A DNA stretch of 64,000 nucleotides, taken from NCBI GenBank assembly GCA_965116565.1, contig OZ220699.1:2480001-2544000 (forward strand). The letters are read 5' to 3'. Position numbers and translations under genes: made by a program. The DNA is from Bin87 sp965116565. Lineage in GTDB: Bacteria; Chloroflexota; Dehalococcoidia; Lucifugimonadales; UBA3495. Below are positions 16,544 to 24,832 of the stretch, piece after piece. The notes under the pieces were generated by a model. The model searched no databases and was not told the origin of the DNA. It worked only from the letters and a program-made list of their open reading frames with translations. Within the stretch, counting starts at the first letter, position 1; each line of letters opens with the position of its first letter.

Positions 16544-17422
16544 CTAATCGCCGGTGTGATCCCCGATGTTCAGGTTGCTCAGGATGTGCGATACCGAATA
16601 GCGCCGATTCAGCACATAGAAATGTATGCCCGGCACCCCATGCGCCCAAAGCTCTTCAGCCTGTTTCGTTGCGTGTTCGATTCCAATTTCGCGGATGGCC
16701 CGGTTGTCCTCAGCGTACCGCTCTAACTTGTCGTCGAGGTCCGCCGGTATGGTCGCGCCGCAGAGGGAGGTAAACCTGCGAATCTGCGGAGTGCTGAGGA
16801 TCGGGAGCACCCCCGGTATTACCGGCACTGTGATCCCGGCGGCGGCGGCGCGTTCCTGGAAATCAAAGAAATAGTCGTTGTCATAGAACAGTTGCGTTAT
16901 GAGGAAATCGGCTCCCAGTTCCTGTTTCAACCGAGCGTATCCGACGTCGTTTTCCAGGCTATCCGATTCGGTGTGCCCTTCCGGGTAACACGCGCCCGCA
17001 ATCCCGAAATCGAAGCTATCTCGTATGTGGGTTATCAAATCTGTTGCATGGGCGAATTCGTCGGGTCCCGGTCCGGACGATTCATCTCCGGCCGGTCGGT
17101 CGCCTCGCAGCGCAATGATGTTCTCTATCCCCGCTGATTGCAATCTCTCCAGAACCTCGTGCACCTCGGTTCGGGTTTGGGCCACGCAGGTGAGGTGTGC
17201 CATCACCTCTGGAGATGTTTCGGCTTTCAGCCGCATCGTGATTTCTTCGGTGAACGCCCGCGTCCCGCCGCCCGCACCGTAGGTCACCGATACGAAATCA
17301 GGATTGAATCGCTGCAGGTCCTTGATTACCTCTATGACGCCTGGAATTCCGTCCGCTTCCCTCGGTGGGAAGAATTCGAATGATATTGTGCGTCTTTCTT
17401 TTAGGATGTCTCTAATCTTCAA
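16544..17422 (-). CDS. metF: 5,10-methylenetetrahydrofolate reductase
   Basis: Flavin-dependent reductase making 5-methyl-THF for methionine synthesis. 292 residues. Typical landmarks are ISFEFFPPRE, FVSVTYGAGGGTR, HLTCVAQTR, IIALRGDRP, and FLITQLFYDNDYFFDF, then PVIPGVLPI. The start is TTG 17422 (LKIRDILKERR) behind AGGA. The N-terminal extension available upstream would run into the crotonase gene. It lies 28 bases downstream of that gene. Confidence 0.94.
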   Translation of the reverse strand: MKIRDILKERRTISFEFFPPREADGIPGVIEVIKDLQRFNPDFVSVTYGAGGGTRAFTEEITMRLKAETSPEVMAHLTCVAQTRTEVHEVLERLQSAGIENIIALRGDRPAGDESSGPGPDEFAHATDLITHIRDSFDFGIAGACYPEGHTESDSLENDVGYARLKQELGADFLITQLFYDNDYFFDFQERAAAAGITVPVIPGVLPILSTPQIRRFTSLCGATIPADLDDKLERYAEDNRAIREIGIEHATKQAEELWAHGVPGIHFYVLNRRYSVSHILSNLNIGDHTGD

Positions 17423-17450
17423 ATCGTTGTCCTGTGTCGTGTCATTCGAT

Positions 17451-18230
17451 CTAAAATTCTGGTTGGCGCTTCTCCTTGAACGCCGTGATCCCTTCCCTGG
17501 GATGCGGCGACGTCCCAAACAGGCGGGCAAACGTCGCACTCTCCAATGCGACCCCGTCGCGGAGCGGCACGTCCTGGCTGGCCCGGGCGAGAGATTTCAT
17601 CAAAGCCAACCCGGTCCGGCTTTTCGTCCGCAATCCCGCCAGTAACGATTCAAGCTCGTCCTCCATGCAGTCGGACGGCGCCGACCTGATCGCGAGGCCC
17701 CAGTCAACCGCCTCAGCGCCTGACAGCCACCGGCCAGTGGTGAGAAGCTCCATCGCCCTCGGCATTCCCACGCGACGCGGTAACCTCTGCGTCGATCCGC
17801 CGCCCGGAATCAGGCCAAAATTCGCGTGCTGGTCCCCGATGCGAGCATCGTTGGCCACGATCGCCATGTCGCAGGCCATCATCAACTCCATCCCACCGGC
17901 CAGCGCATATCCGTGCACCAATGCCACGGTGGGAACCGGTAACTCCTCCAGGCCGCACAGCGCGTCGTTAAGGTCCCTGATGTAACCGGGCAGCAGCGAC
18001 AATTCGTCCAACGCCCTGTCGAAAAACATTAGGTCAGCACCGGCGCAAAAGCCCCGGCCTTCGCCTCGGATTACCAGCGCTTTCAGGTTGCTATCCTTGG
18101 CTACCTCATCGGTGGCGTGTACGAATTCGCGGAGTAATTCGGGACTCAACGCGTTGAGAGCGTCGGGACGATTCAATCGAATCGTGGCAACTTGGTCGTC
18201 TCTCGAGAGGGTAATGTTGCTATACTGCAT
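17451..18230 (-). CDS. enoyl-CoA hydratase/isomerase (crotonase) family protein
   Basis: 259-residue crotonase. The two oxyanion-hole segments are present: GFCAGADLMFF (about 60-70) and HGYALAGGMELMMACD (about 105-120). FGLIPGGGSTQRLPRRVG marks the substrate loop; the first catalytic Glu region is partly altered. It acts on acyl-CoA thioesters in the cytoplasm; hydratase and isomerase activities cannot be distinguished. It is divergent from the DUF167 gene, with 77 bases between starts. Confidence 0.9.
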   Translation of the reverse strand: MQYSNITLSRDDQVATIRLNRPDALNALSPELLREFVHATDEVAKDSNLKALVIRGEGRGFCAGADLMFFDRALDELSLLPGYIRDLNDALCGLEELPVPTVALVHGYALAGGMELMMACDMAIVANDARIGDQHANFGLIPGGGSTQRLPRRVGMPRAMELLTTGRWLSGAEAVDWGLAIRSAPSDCMEDELESLLAGLRTKSRTGLALMKSLARASQDVPLRDGVALESATFARLFGTSPHPREGITAFKEKRQPEF

Positions 18231-18307
18231 CCGGTTCTCCGATCAGCTTGGGAACGGCGTCCACCTGCCCCGCGCACTTACTATACCAGACCATCCTCCG
18301 ACGTTTG

Positions 18308-18613
18308 ATGTCCAATCCGGGCCACGCCATTCTGAAACTCCGGGTGAGTCCCGACGCCGCCCGGACCGAGGTCGTCGGATGGCATGGCGACGCGCTCAGG
18401 GTTCGGGTCGCGGCCTCGCCAGTGAACGGGAAGGCTAACTCCGCGGCTATTGCCGTTCTTGCGGCGCATCTCGGAATCGGGTCGAGAGAGATCGAAATCG
18501 TGCGGGGACACCGTTCCCGTGATAAGTTGGTGCGTGTGTCGGGCATCAATCCGCATGAGTTGATCGGGCGACTCGGAAGCCCTTACGGATATCCTTGTGT
18601 AGACTATGCCTAG
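18308..18613 (+). CDS. DUF167 (YggU) family protein
   Basis: 101-residue protein of the YggU/DUF167 family. The whole domain is visible: ILKLRVSPDAARTEVVGW, LRVRVAASPVNGKANSAA, and the C-terminal IEIVRGHRSRDKLVRVSG. Its function is unknown. ATG 18308 is chosen because homology begins there, and the longer frame to 18248 has none. It ends 41 bases before the phosphatase start and is likely co-transcribed. Confidence 0.9.
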   Translation: MSNPGHAILKLRVSPDAARTEVVGWHGDALRVRVAASPVNGKANSAAIAVLAAHLGIGSREIEIVRGHRSRDKLVRVSGINPHELIGRLGSPYGYPCVDYA

Positions 18614-18654
18614 CCGCCGAAACGCCGTCGGGCCAAAATTTTTCGGAGACGCCA

Positions 18655-19134
18655 ATGCAAGATAATTTTCGTAACTTCAGTTGGATCCTGCACGGTTCGC
18701 TCGCCGGTGCGATGGGACCAACCGAGCGTAGGCATCTGATCTACTTCGAGCGCCTGGACATTACCGCTCTGGTTCGTATGGAAGAGAATACCATCTCGTC
18801 TGAACCCTGGGGGTTCACTGAATTGTTCGAGCCAGTGCCGGATTTCGAAGCTCCTACCGTCGAACAGGTTGACCGGATCGTCAATTTCGTCGAACAACAG
18901 ATAGAAACTTGGGAACGCCCCACCGTCGTGACCTGTGCCGCCGGAATTGGTCGCACCGGAACCATTTTGGCGTCCTATCTGGTGAATACCGGCTACGACC
19001 CAGACGAGGCCATAGCATTCATTCGACAGCTGCGTCCCGGTTCCATCCAGACCGCCTCCCAGGAGCAGGTGATTCACGAGTACGCCAAATTCGTCCAGGA
19101 ACGCAACACCAACCGGCCCCGGCGCTACCGCTAA
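18655..19134 (+). CDS. dual-specificity/tyrosine phosphatase family protein
   Basis: 159-residue Cys-based phosphatase. The P-loop CX5R is CAAGIGRTGT (about residues 97-106), the likely general acid is the Asp in PVPDFEAP (about 61), and IQTASQEQVIHEY forms the Q-loop region. The opening FSWILHGSLAGAMGP resembles atypical DSPs found in bacteria and archaea. It removes phosphate from Tyr/Ser/Thr or small molecules; the target is unknown. ATG 18655 follows GGAG. Confidence 0.88.
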   Translation: MQDNFRNFSWILHGSLAGAMGPTERRHLIYFERLDITALVRMEENTISSEPWGFTELFEPVPDFEAPTVEQVDRIVNFVEQQIETWERPTVVTCAAGIGRTGTILASYLVNTGYDPDEAIAFIRQLRPGSIQTASQEQVIHEYAKFVQERNTNRPRRYR

Positions 19135-19197
19135 AGAGTTGCGGGGTTGACTCGTCTGAACGGTCAACCCCGACGGACTCTAACCGTTAAGCTGAGA

Positions 19198-19437
19198 TTA
19201 GGCGACCTTGCGCTCGTCGACCTGTGGGTTCCCGGTCAATACCCTGGCTGTTTCGTGATTGGGGGCAACCAGGGCCGCCGGATCGATCTCCCTGCTGCAC
19301 TGCAAGCACTGGTGGTAAGCGCCGTACACGTCCCGTATCAGGCGCACGTTGCCCCCGCAATGAGGACAGGACCCAAGTCCCATCCGCTGGCGAGCGCCCC
19401 CGCCAAGCGGCCGATTGCTGACTAAACTTTCCATCAT
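19198..19437 (-). CDS. small zinc-ribbon protein (paralogue 1)
   Basis: 79 residues. Two Cys pairs (CPHCGG at about 24-29 and CLQC at about 44-47) flank the segment NVRLIRDVYGAYHQ, forming one zinc ribbon. The rest is low complexity. ATG 19437 is preceded by AAGGAGC. It lies directly downstream of paralogue 2, with a terminator between them. The shared core is CPxCGG-(N/D)V-x-RD-x-(Y/F)G-x-YHQC-x-QC-xRE. I do not recognise a named family. Confidence 0.7.
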   Translation of the reverse strand: MMESLVSNRPLGGGARQRMGLGSCPHCGGNVRLIRDVYGAYHQCLQCSREIDPAALVAPNHETARVLTGNPQVDERKVA

Positions 19438-19531
19438 CGTTGCTCCTTATCAGACGGTGGTTGCCAACATCGCTCGTTATCGTGTCTTTTTCTTTTTTCG
19501 TCGTAATGCTTGCTTGGGGTTAAAAATTGAA

Positions 19532-19561
19532 AGCGGCCTCGGAGACAATTCCGAGGCCGCT
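19532..19561 (-). terminator. Rho-independent terminator of zinc-ribbon paralogue 2
   Basis: Perfect 12-bp stem (AGCGGCCTCGGA and its complement) with a 6-base loop. On the minus strand it is followed by TTCAATTTTTAA. It separates the two zinc-ribbon genes, so they are probably transcribed independently. Confidence 0.85.
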
Positions 19562-19591
19562 GCCTGCGGGTTGTCTGTCAGCGTTCGATGG

Positions 19592-19807
19592 TCAGACCAT
19601 CAGCGGTTCTTTGTGTTCGGTATGCGTGGCTGAAGCACTAATCGTGGTCGGTGGGATGTTTATGCCGGGCTGTCGGCGGAATTCGCGCCCGCACTGAGCG
19701 CATTGGTGATACACTCCAAAAGTGTCTCTCATGCGGCAAACGTCGCCGCCGCATCGGGGGCACGCCTTACGCATCAATGACTTGCGGGACTTGGTCTGCG
19801 TCTGCAT
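19592..19807 (-). CDS. small zinc-ribbon protein (paralogue 2)
   Basis: 71 residues from ATG 19807; an in-frame ATG at 19849 would add 14. The lysine/arginine-rich start QTQTKSRKSLMRKA is followed by the zinc ribbon CPRCGGDV-CRMRDTFGVYHQC-AQCGRE, closely matching paralogue 1. Transcription-associated or nucleic-acid binding is possible given the basic N-terminus, but unproven. A strong terminator follows at 19532. Confidence 0.68.
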   Translation of the reverse strand: MQTQTKSRKSLMRKACPRCGGDVCRMRDTFGVYHQCAQCGREFRRQPGINIPPTTISASATHTEHKEPLMV

Positions 19808-19967
19808 TTTTTTCAATCCTGACTGGTGGGCGAGGCCTGTGTTTCGCATCGTCGCGGGCTATGTGGTTCCATTTTACCGCCACTCAATTACCGGAGTATT
19901 ACGGCGATCCCGCAAAATGCGCGGAAAACAGCATATCACCTTACGGTTTTCGTAACAAGGGGGTTGG

Positions 19968-20456
19968 ATGACCAATTTCACGGATCCGATCGAAATCCCG
20001 GACGATATCCTCGCGCGTGTTTATCGGGAAGCCCGTGGGGCGTTTCCTGCTGAGTGCTGCGGTTGGCTCACCGGTCCCGCCGACGGAAGCAACGTTGACT
20101 CTATTCGCCCGGCCGAAAACGATCAGGCCAGCGGATCTCATCCTACGGCATCGGAGCGAACGGCGGAGTCCGCTTACGTGTTCAACTCCTCTGACCTGAT
20201 GGCTCTCAACCGCAGCCTGGATTCGGACACCCCGGCCCGCATCATCTATCACTCCCACCCGAACGGCCGGGCATACCTCTCTGACACCGACCGCGCTGTC
20301 GCCACCAGCCCTTGGGGCGACGGTCCCGCGTACCCCGTGCAGCAGTTGGTTGTAGGGATTGACGGAGCGCGCGTGGTTGAGTCCGCCTTGTTCGCCTGGG
20401 ACGACGATTCCTGCGGATTCGTGGAATTGACGCGCTTCCCGGGGGCTGAAATCTAA
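19968..20456 (+). CDS. JAMM/MPN+ metalloprotease-like protein
   Basis: 162 residues with the full JAMM zinc site: Glu in FPAECCGWL (about 29), HSHPNGRAYLSDTD (about 95-108; H-x-H, Ser, Asp). The prokaryotic Mov34 family includes the Mec+/CysO peptidase that trims ubiquitin-like sulfur carriers. No ubiquitin-like gene or E1-like enzyme lies nearby, so the substrate is open. ATG 19968 follows AGGGGG. The 3' end overlaps the convergent GNAT gene by 4 bases. Confidence 0.88.
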   Translation: MTNFTDPIEIPDDILARVYREARGAFPAECCGWLTGPADGSNVDSIRPAENDQASGSHPTASERTAESAYVFNSSDLMALNRSLDSDTPARIIYHSHPNGRAYLSDTDRAVATSPWGDGPAYPVQQLVVGIDGARVVESALFAWDDDSCGFVELTRFPGAEI

Positions 20457-21010
20457 ACCTGGGGAACCACCGGATGCAGTTTCAAGCGTAAGTGCATCGG
20501 GTTCAGTTCCGGGTACGAACCCTCAGTTGAGCGGTTCGTTTCCGCGAACCCTATCTTCCGGTAAAAACTCACCGCGGCCTGCATGTGGTCTCGCGTCCAC
20601 AGCTCCAAGAATCGACTGTGCCAGCGATCTAGGGCGTAGTCGATGCAGTGCTGCATCAGTTTTTTCGCTGTCCCGCCGCCTTGCTGCAACGGGTCCACTG
20701 CGACCCGCTGCAACTCCGCCCTGTCTTCGTCAAGCCTCATCACCGCGGCCATCCCGTATGGCATGTTCTCCGCCGTTACCGCAACGAACAACGCACGGTC
20801 TGACCGGTCGATGAAAGACGGTGATATGTCCTTGAAATCGCCCAGGGCTCCCGCGTCGAGCATTCTGACCAACTGCTTCATCTGAGGGAGGCTCAGATCC
20901 GCCTTCAACGCGGCGTCCAGGTTGGCAAAGTAGTAGATCTTTTCTAATTCGTCCGCGTCTGCGGGTACGGCTGGTCTGATTATCTGTGTCTCTGGTGTCT
21001 CATACAACAT
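20453..21010 (-). CDS. GNAT family N-acetyltransferase
   Basis: 185 residues. Acetyl-CoA binding motif A is ELQRVAVDPLQQGGGTAKKLM, with the pyrophosphate loop QQGGGTA. Motif B is LELWTRDHMQAAVSFYRKIGF. The N-terminal IIRPAVPADADELEKIY is standard. It acetylates an unknown amine in the cytoplasm. It is the downstream neighbour of the antiporter and leuB on the same strand. Confidence 0.88.
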   Translation of the reverse strand: MLYETPETQIIRPAVPADADELEKIYYFANLDAALKADLSLPQMKQLVRMLDAGALGDFKDISPSFIDRSDRALFVAVTAENMPYGMAAVMRLDEDRAELQRVAVDPLQQGGGTAKKLMQHCIDYALDRWHSRFLELWTRDHMQAAVSFYRKIGFAETNRSTEGSYPELNPMHLRLKLHPVVPQV

Positions 21011-21057
21011 GGAAAGTTATCGCATCCTCGTTTGTATGTTGATAGGTTGATCTTATG

Positions 21058-22074
21058 TCACGTGGTTGGCGCTCCCAGGGACGCGACCCAAACCGCGCCC
21101 ACGACGTACGCGGACGCCATGATCGCCAGCCCGGCTACGAGCAACGGCTGCGGGAATCTATTGCGACCCCAAAGCATCAGGCCGCCGAACAGTATCAGGC
21201 CGGCCGCGAAAAGGCCTGCTACGAAGTGCTCGGGTTCCGGGTTGTTCAGCACAATTCCTTTTCTATAGAACGGATCGGCATACGACAGGATCGTTATATT
21301 GAACACGCAGCTTCCGTATAGTCCGGCCACTCCCAGGTCTGCGGCCCCCATTCTTGCCGCTGCGACGGTGGCTGAAGCTTCCGGCATGGTGGTCACGATT
21401 GAGACCGCCAGGATTCCAAGCACGCCGGATGAGATTCCTGTGAGATCCGCCACTCGGTCCACGCTTTGCGCGAGGAAAACGCCGGCGACGATGACGCCAA
21501 GCGACACCAGGCCGAACATGATCCAGGCCTTGCTGAGTGTTATGCCCGTGTCTTCTTCCTCATCCTCATCTGCGCCCGCCGGGCGACGCTGGTACACGAA
21601 CCACATCCCGATCAGGTAAACGATCAAAAGAATTATGGACGACAGGCCGATCTGCCAGACGTTGATTCCGTTCTTCAAGCCCGCAAATAGCACAGCCAAA
21701 CCGGTCAACACTGCGGCTAAGACGATCAGGTAGCCCTGCTCCGGGGCCACTCGCTGGAGGAACCTCTTGCCTCCGAAAACCAGGGCCACCATGGCCAGGG
21801 TGAACATGTTGACCATGTTGGCCCCGACTACGTTGCCCAGAGCGAGCTGCGGGTTGTCGATCTGCACCGCTGTGATGTTGTTGGAAAGTTCGGGTAGCGA
21901 GGTCGCCAGCGCGACCAGGATGCTTCCCACGAACAGGCGACCCCAGCCCGTCAAAGTGGCTAGCGCATCGCCATATTTCGCAAGCTGCACGCCGAGAAAT
22001 ACGACGGCCACCGCGCTGGCAAGGAAAACGATGATGGCAACGGTGAGGCCAACGCTGCCCAGCAAGTTGAACAC
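21058..22074 (-). CDS. sodium/calcium exchanger family protein (YrbG/CaxA-like)
   Basis: 338-residue integral membrane antiporter with about ten hydrophobic helices. The two alpha-repeats carry the exchanger motif: ALATSLPELSNNIT with GNVVGANMVNM in the first half, and VTTMPEASATVAAARMGAADLG with GSCVFNI in the second. An acidic loop (EDEEEDTG) separates the halves. It exchanges Ca2+ or another divalent cation for Na+ or H+. GTG start at 22074. It begins 19 bases after the leuB stop and is likely in one operon. Confidence 0.9.
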   Translation of the reverse strand: MFNLLGSVGLTVAIIVFLASAVAVVFLGVQLAKYGDALATLTGWGRLFVGSILVALATSLPELSNNITAVQIDNPQLALGNVVGANMVNMFTLAMVALVFGGKRFLQRVAPEQGYLIVLAAVLTGLAVLFAGLKNGINVWQIGLSSIILLIVYLIGMWFVYQRRPAGADEDEEEDTGITLSKAWIMFGLVSLGVIVAGVFLAQSVDRVADLTGISSGVLGILAVSIVTTMPEASATVAAARMGAADLGVAGLYGSCVFNITILSYADPFYRKGIVLNNPEPEHFVAGLFAAGLILFGGLMLWGRNRFPQPLLVAGLAIMASAYVVGAVWVASLGAPTT

Positions 22075-22093
22075 GGGGTCGGTCTCCGCGGAT

Positions 22094-23185
22094 CTACCCG
22101 ATGGCCTGGGCGATGAGGTCGCCCATCGCGACCGTGCTCGTTACGGTATCGTCGGCGGTAGCGATATCCGCGGTCCGGTAGCCGTTCTCCAGGGTTGTCT
22201 GCACCGCCCGCTCAATCGCAGCAGCCTCCTCCGTCAGACCCAGCGAATACCGGAGCATCATCGCTGCGCTCAGGATCGACCCGCACGGGTTGGCAATGCC
22301 CTTGCCCGCAATGTCGGGCGCGGTGCCGTGTATCGGTTCGTAGAATCCGGAAGTGCGAGCGCCGTCTTGCGGAACACCCGATAGACTCGCCGATGGCAGG
22401 AGGCCCATCGATGCGGCCAGTATCGCAGCTTCGTCCGTGAGAATGTCCCCGAAGGTGTTCTCCGCGACAATCACGTCATAAGACGCCGGCCTCAGCACGA
22501 TCTGCATCGCGCAGGCGTCGACCAAGGCGTGCTCCAGCTCGATGTCAGGATACTCTGAGGCTAACCGCGTCGCCGTCGCTCGCCAGAGGCGCGAAGTCTC
22601 CAGCACGTTGGCTTTGTCCACGGAAGTCAGCTTCTTTCGCCGACCCCGGGCGAGTTCGAACCCCACGCGGAGGACCCGCTCAATCTCTGACTCCGAATAC
22701 CGCATCGTATCCACGCCTACGATGCCTTGAGGGGTCTCGGTCCGCCCCTTGGGTTGGGCGTAGTAGAGGCCGCCCGTGAGTTCCCTCACCACCACCATGT
22801 CCACGTTCTCGAGCACATGCGGCTTGAGCACGCTGGATCCCGTGAGTTCCGGATATACCTTTACCGGCCGTATGTTGGCGAACACGTTCAGGTGCGCTCG
22901 CAACGCCAGCAGCCCATCCTCGGGACGTGTGGGCGCGGAGGGGTCGTCCCATTTCGGACCACCGACCGCTCCGAACAGCACCGCGTCCGCCGACGTTGCC
23001 AGGTCACGAACCTCGTCTGTCAGCGGAGTTCCATGCCTATCGATCGAAATGCCGCCCACGTCGCCGTGCTCCAGTGCGAACGTGTGGCCAAACGCCCGCG
23101 CCACCGCTTCCAGGGCCTTGACACCCTCTGCGGTCACCTCGGGACCGATACCGTCGCCACCGAGTACGGCCAAATTGAAATCCAT
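22094..23185 (-). CDS. leuB: 3-isopropylmalate dehydrogenase
   Basis: NAD-dependent oxidative decarboxylation step of leucine synthesis. 363 residues from ATG 23185 (FNLAVLGGDGIGPEV). The substrate Arg residues lie in LRAHLNVFANIRPVKVYP, the catalytic Lys in VDKANVLETSRLWR, the metal Asp in VDACAMQIV and the following NTFGDILTDEAA, and the NAD site in EPIHGTAPDIAGKGIANP. The longer frame to 23230 lacks homology. No other leu genes are in the window. Confidence 0.94.
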   Translation of the reverse strand: MDFNLAVLGGDGIGPEVTAEGVKALEAVARAFGHTFALEHGDVGGISIDRHGTPLTDEVRDLATSADAVLFGAVGGPKWDDPSAPTRPEDGLLALRAHLNVFANIRPVKVYPELTGSSVLKPHVLENVDMVVVRELTGGLYYAQPKGRTETPQGIVGVDTMRYSESEIERVLRVGFELARGRRKKLTSVDKANVLETSRLWRATATRLASEYPDIELEHALVDACAMQIVLRPASYDVIVAENTFGDILTDEAAILAASMGLLPSASLSGVPQDGARTSGFYEPIHGTAPDIAGKGIANPCGSILSAAMMLRYSLGLTEEAAAIERAVQTTLENGYRTADIATADDTVTSTVAMGDLIAQAIG

Positions 23186-23485
23186 GAGAGTCTGCTCCCG
23201 GACCGAGCCGTTTTCCAAAAAGAGGCTCAAACGAGCCGACGGGTAGTATAGCCTACGAACTCACGACCATCAAACGAAACTTCCGACCACCATCCCAGGC
23301 TACCGCTGGAACAACGACGCCTCTCACGCCTCCAAACTGGGCACCGCCGTCGTTGGGCCAGCGGCTCCGCCGTGCGCACCGCTCTCCCTTGTGCCTCCAG
23401 GCGTTCAGGCATTGAACCTCTCTCGGGATGGTGTAACCCGGTGTCTATACATTCCAACTCCCGTGGATATGGGCAATAAGTGCCA
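23186..23485. other. 300-base gap upstream of leuB
   Basis: No convincing gene, RNA or terminator was found. I looked on the minus strand for a T-box or leucine leader ahead of leuB and saw no T-box sequence or Leu-rich reading frame. The short open frame on the minus strand (23227-23457) has no recognisable protein character. Confidence 0.5.
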
Positions 23486-24723
23486 CAGGGTTGCCATGGC
23501 TATCGCGCATGGATGTTGGAAAATTGGGACAGGATGCTAATGAGGAAGCTATCGTCCCAACCGGCCCGTTTCAGTGTGCCTCGCATGGACCCTTTGCTGG
23601 GCTCCAAACGCGCCAGGTTCAGCGATAGTTTCCGCAGCAACGCCACGTTCTCAGCGCAATGTCCCGTCCGGTTGTGCGCCTGACCCTCGTTGCAGGTTGC
23701 GTCCAGCGCCCAATGCAGTCCGTTCTCGATCCTCCAATGGCCCCGCACGACGGCGTTGAACCGGGCCGGTTCCAGCGCCGTGCTGAGCAGGTAGTAGCGG
23801 GTTTGCTCGCTCGCCTGGTCGTCCTTGCGCCGAATCGCCCTGACCTTGCCCACCGCCTGTAAGCCGGGCCAGTCGTACCATTGCTGCAACCAGGACACAT
23901 CTGCGCTGTTGTTGGCGATGCGGGTGTCGATACGGCCGTGCCCCTTGCTCACCTGAGTGTCTTGCTGCGTCGGCGTGGCGCCGTCGTCCGGAAACAGCGC
24001 CGCATCTTCATGCAGACTGCCCTGGTTTCCCTTGAGGGCCAGCACGTAATCCCCACCCTGTTCAACCACCTGCTCCGCAATTTGGCGCTGGCAATGCATG
24101 GCGCGATTGGTCAAAAATCGGGGTAACCACCTTGCCCCGTAGAGCAAGCATCTCCAGCAGCTTGGGCACGGCGATAATCTCATTGGACTTGTCGTCGACG
24201 GACAGCCGCCCAAAGCCAGCCGCTGCTCGGCGGCCCACGCGCTCACCAGATGCAACGGCGAACGTTCCTCTGCTCGGTCATTGGAACGACGCAAGGTCTT
24301 GCCGTCCACGACGATCAGGCCCTCGCCATCCGCGGTAAAGCTCGCCGTGAATCCCACGAACCATTGCTCAAAGGCCACCGGGTCCAGCATGCCCAGCGTC
24401 CTGGAGAAGGTGTCATGGCTGGGAACTCCGTGCTGGGAATTCCGTGGTCCAACGACAGAAAGGACTCCAGCAGTTCCCGCTTGGCGTGGCCCAAGAGTTC
24501 CATGTCAGCGCAGGTCTCACCACCGCTGAACATGGTGCAAAAGGCGATGTCCGGAATGTCGTGCCGGGAATGGAGCCAAGCATTGGGTGCCCGGGGGTCT
24601 TCCAACCCTCCGAAAACGCCTTTCCCAACGTCGATCATGCTCATCAGCCCACCTTCCCCGCTCAGGAATTCCATCGCCAAACATCCTATCCGAATCCGGC
24701 GATTTTCATATGCGATAACCCTG
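23486..24723 (-). mobile_element. degenerate ISAs1-family insertion sequence (1,238 bp)
   Basis: Ends are inverted: CAGGGTTGCC... at 23486 and, on the other strand, CAGGGTTATCGCAT starting at 24723. The shared terminal CAGGGTT plus TATCGC-CAT blocks resemble ISAs1 termini, and the length is normal for the family. No target-site duplication is visible in the flanking bases. The transposase inside is frameshifted, so this is an old insertion. Confidence 0.75.
23500..24680 (-). pseudogene. ISAs1-family transposase, frameshifted
   Basis: Transposase homology is spread over three frames. The N-terminal part (24680 to about 24430) reads GLEDPRAPNAW...FCTMFSGGETCADM. A frameshift near 24430 leads into the DDE domain start MLDPVAFEQWF...LIVVDGKTLRRSND. 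Between about 24215 and 24120 two compensating shifts scramble roughly 30 residues. The rest is intact, with DYVLALKGNQGSLHED, RGHWRIENGLHWALD (the family's ENGLHW Glu motif) and NVALLRKLSLNL. At least three indels argue against activity. Confidence 0.85.
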
Positions 24724-24741
24724 ACAGCGTTGCGGTTTTCG

Positions 24742-24770
24742 TTGACAGGCCCGGCGGTAGTCTTTACAAT
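24742..24770 (+). promoter_or_regulatory. consensus promoter for the DUF1501 operon
   Basis: -35 TTGACA (24742-24747), 17 bases, -10 TACAAT (24765-24770). It lies only 19 bases outside the right end of the ISAs1 remnant and 63 bases before the DUF1501 start. A strong AGGAGG precedes that start. Confidence 0.72.
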
Positions 24771-24832
24771 TTTGCCATCAGCCAGTCTCGTGCTGGCACG
24801 TTTTTGTGCATATTAAAGGAGGCCCTCGCAAG

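Noticed and set aside
23186..23485. T-box or leucine leader ahead of leuB
   Set aside because: No T-box sequence, specifier stem or Leu-codon-rich leader frame could be found on the minus strand.
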